Assembly: GCA_947452875.1 (NCBI GenBank)
Contig: CANGEZ010000162.1
Location: 1-5,516 of the forward strand
Source: Chitinophagaceae bacterium
Lineage (GTDB): Bacteria > Bacteroidota > Bacteroidia > Chitinophagales > Chitinophagaceae
Direction of reading: 5' to 3'
DNA length: 5,516 nucleotides
Shown here: positions 4,686 to 5,516 of the stretch, piece by piece
How the letters are laid out: the number at the start of each line of letters is the position of its first letter
How positions within the stretch are numbered: the stretch's first letter is position 1
The notes under the pieces: generated by a model
The model's database searches: none
Seen by the model: only the letters and a program-made list of their open reading frames with translations
Told to the model about the DNA's origin: nothing
Made by a program: the position numbers and the translations under genes

Positions 4686-5489
4686 CTACTCCACCAACCC
4701 CCCAATCGCTTTCTCCAAATCCTCAATCGTCGTAGGCCCTAAGCCATTTACCGCAAAAGTTATGATTGAGTTTTTATCAATCACAATATGCATGGGAAAT
4801 GAGGTTACGCCGTAAGTACCAACAACATCTTTAGCTCCGGGAATGATATTGTATTTGTATTTTGTTTTCTTTAAAAATTGTTCAATTTTATCTTTTTCAT
4901 TCATGGCAAATCCAAGAAAAACGACATCCTTGTTATTAAATTTTTCAACCAGCTTATTCAATTCAGGCATTTCCATTACACAAGGCTTACATTCCACAAA
5001 CCAGAAATTGATAACGATCACTTTTCCTTTTAGACTTTCAAGAGAATAGTTATTGCCGTTGATGTCTGTAACTGAAAAAGGCAAAGCCGGTTTACCCAAC
5101 AAATCAGACTTGCGAGGCATTTCCGCATCTGTTTGCATTCTTACCATCTTACTTTTTTCAAGATCAGTTGCTTTTCTGAGTACAAATGCTTTTACTTCTT
5201 TGTTGCTGTCGATATAGATATCCGGAAAATAATCACCATTGCTCATCACTTTCATAAAATCTTCACCTTCTACCAGTGTAAGATTTTCGGTATACACCGG
5301 CGTTGATACACCATCCAGCATCAACGGCTTTGAAGGATCAAGCTCAGTAAAGTTGGCTTTTCTCAGTCCTTGTAAAGGATTGGTTTTACTTGAAGTTGTA
5401 TTTTCATTATTGAATTGAGCCACTTGTGCGTAATTGTATGAAATGCTCATTACAAAAGCGAATACAACCATTATTATTATTTTTTTCAT
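4686..5489 (-). CDS. Exported TlpA-family thioredoxin-fold protein (thiol-disulfide oxidoreductase)
   Basis: A 267-residue protein with a Sec signal peptide (MKK, a hydrophobic stretch to about residue 17, likely cleavage near YAQ at 20-22), so it should act in the periplasm. It has no lipobox cysteine. Residues about 45-120 match no domain I recognise. Residues about 130-267 form an AhpC/TSA or TlpA-like thioredoxin domain: the strand VIVINFW is followed by the active site CKPC (Cys167, Cys170) and MEMPEL, and the cis-proline is Pro232 in TSFP. With both cysteines present it is expected to act as a disulfide reductase, for example in cytochrome maturation or repair of oxidised envelope proteins; the partner is unknown. 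ATG at 5489 fits the signal peptide. It converges on the ABC gene with the palindromic repeat between them. Its promoter probably lies mostly beyond the window edge; the 27 visible upstream bases show no -7 motif. Confidence 0.9.
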   Translation of the reverse strand: MKKIIIMVVFAFVMSISYNYAQVAQFNNENTTSSKTNPLQGLRKANFTELDPSKPLMLDGVSTPVYTENLTLVEGEDFMKVMSNGDYFPDIYIDSNKEVKAFVLRKATDLEKSKMVRMQTDAEMPRKSDLLGKPALPFSVTDINGNNYSLESLKGKVIVINFWFVECKPCVMEMPELNKLVEKFNNKDVVFLGFAMNEKDKIEQFLKKTKYKYNIIPGAKDVVGTYGVTSFPMHIVIDKNSIITFAVNGLGPTTIEDLEKAIGGLVE

Positions 5490-5516
5490 GATGTGTTTTT
5501 GATTTTTTTTAATGAA

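Noticed and set aside
4843..5049. Plus-strand open frame across the thioredoxin domain of the TlpA-like gene
   Set aside because: Antisense shadow; the opposite strand carries the CKPC active site and a coherent protein.
1..5516. CRISPR array, tRNA, rRNA, or phage or defence cassette
   Set aside because: No regularly spaced repeats, no cloverleaf or rRNA-like stretches, and no nuclease, helicase or integrase genes; the four genes belong to common housekeeping and envelope families.

Overview
The window looks like chromosomal DNA from a member of the Bacteroidota, probably a Chitinophagales or Sphingobacteriales-type organism; the genus cannot be fixed from this much sequence. The DNA is AT-rich and its genes lack Shine-Dalgarno sequences. 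Exact matches to the Bacteroidota -7 promoter consensus TAnnTTTG sit upstream of three genes, and the protein families and lipoprotein signal fit the phylum. G/C-run dispersed repeats of the kind common in Bacteroidota intergenic DNA are also present.

Layout from left to right. Positions 1-174 hold no gene but several repeats: a 42-bp segment that recurs near position 4552, a CCCCGA/TCGGGG hairpin, and a C/G-run palindrome touching the stop codon of the first gene. Positions 175-1734 (minus) encode a subtilisin-like S8 serine peptidase lipoprotein with an unusual oxyanion-hole residue and many cysteines. The divergent intergenic region 1735-1909 contains candidate promoters for both directions, two copies of the palindrome TTCAAA-N5-TTTGAA and a cluster of TTCAGT half-sites. 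Positions 1910-2680 (plus) encode a short-form AMP nucleosidase. Positions 2755-4467 (plus) encode a two-domain ABC ATPase of the dipeptide/oligopeptide class. Its last residues are encoded by a second copy of the C/G-run palindrome. Positions 4468-4685 separate convergent genes and contain a 174-bp palindromic MITE-like repeat. Positions 4686-5489 (minus) encode an exported TlpA-type thioredoxin-fold protein with a CKPC active site.

The genes do not form an obvious single pathway. AMP nucleosidase (purine salvage) and the peptide ABC ATPase may be co-transcribed, but a 74-bp gap with its own -7-like motif leaves this open. The peptidase and the TlpA-like protein both act in the cell envelope, and a peptidase near a peptide-transporter ATPase is suggestive but not evidence of a link. 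I do not see a clearly new multi-gene system. The most interesting signals are the repeat-derived 3' end of the ABC gene, the nested repeats bracketing the three-gene block, the paired palindromes between the divergent genes, and the non-canonical catalytic environment and CXXCH motif of the peptidase.
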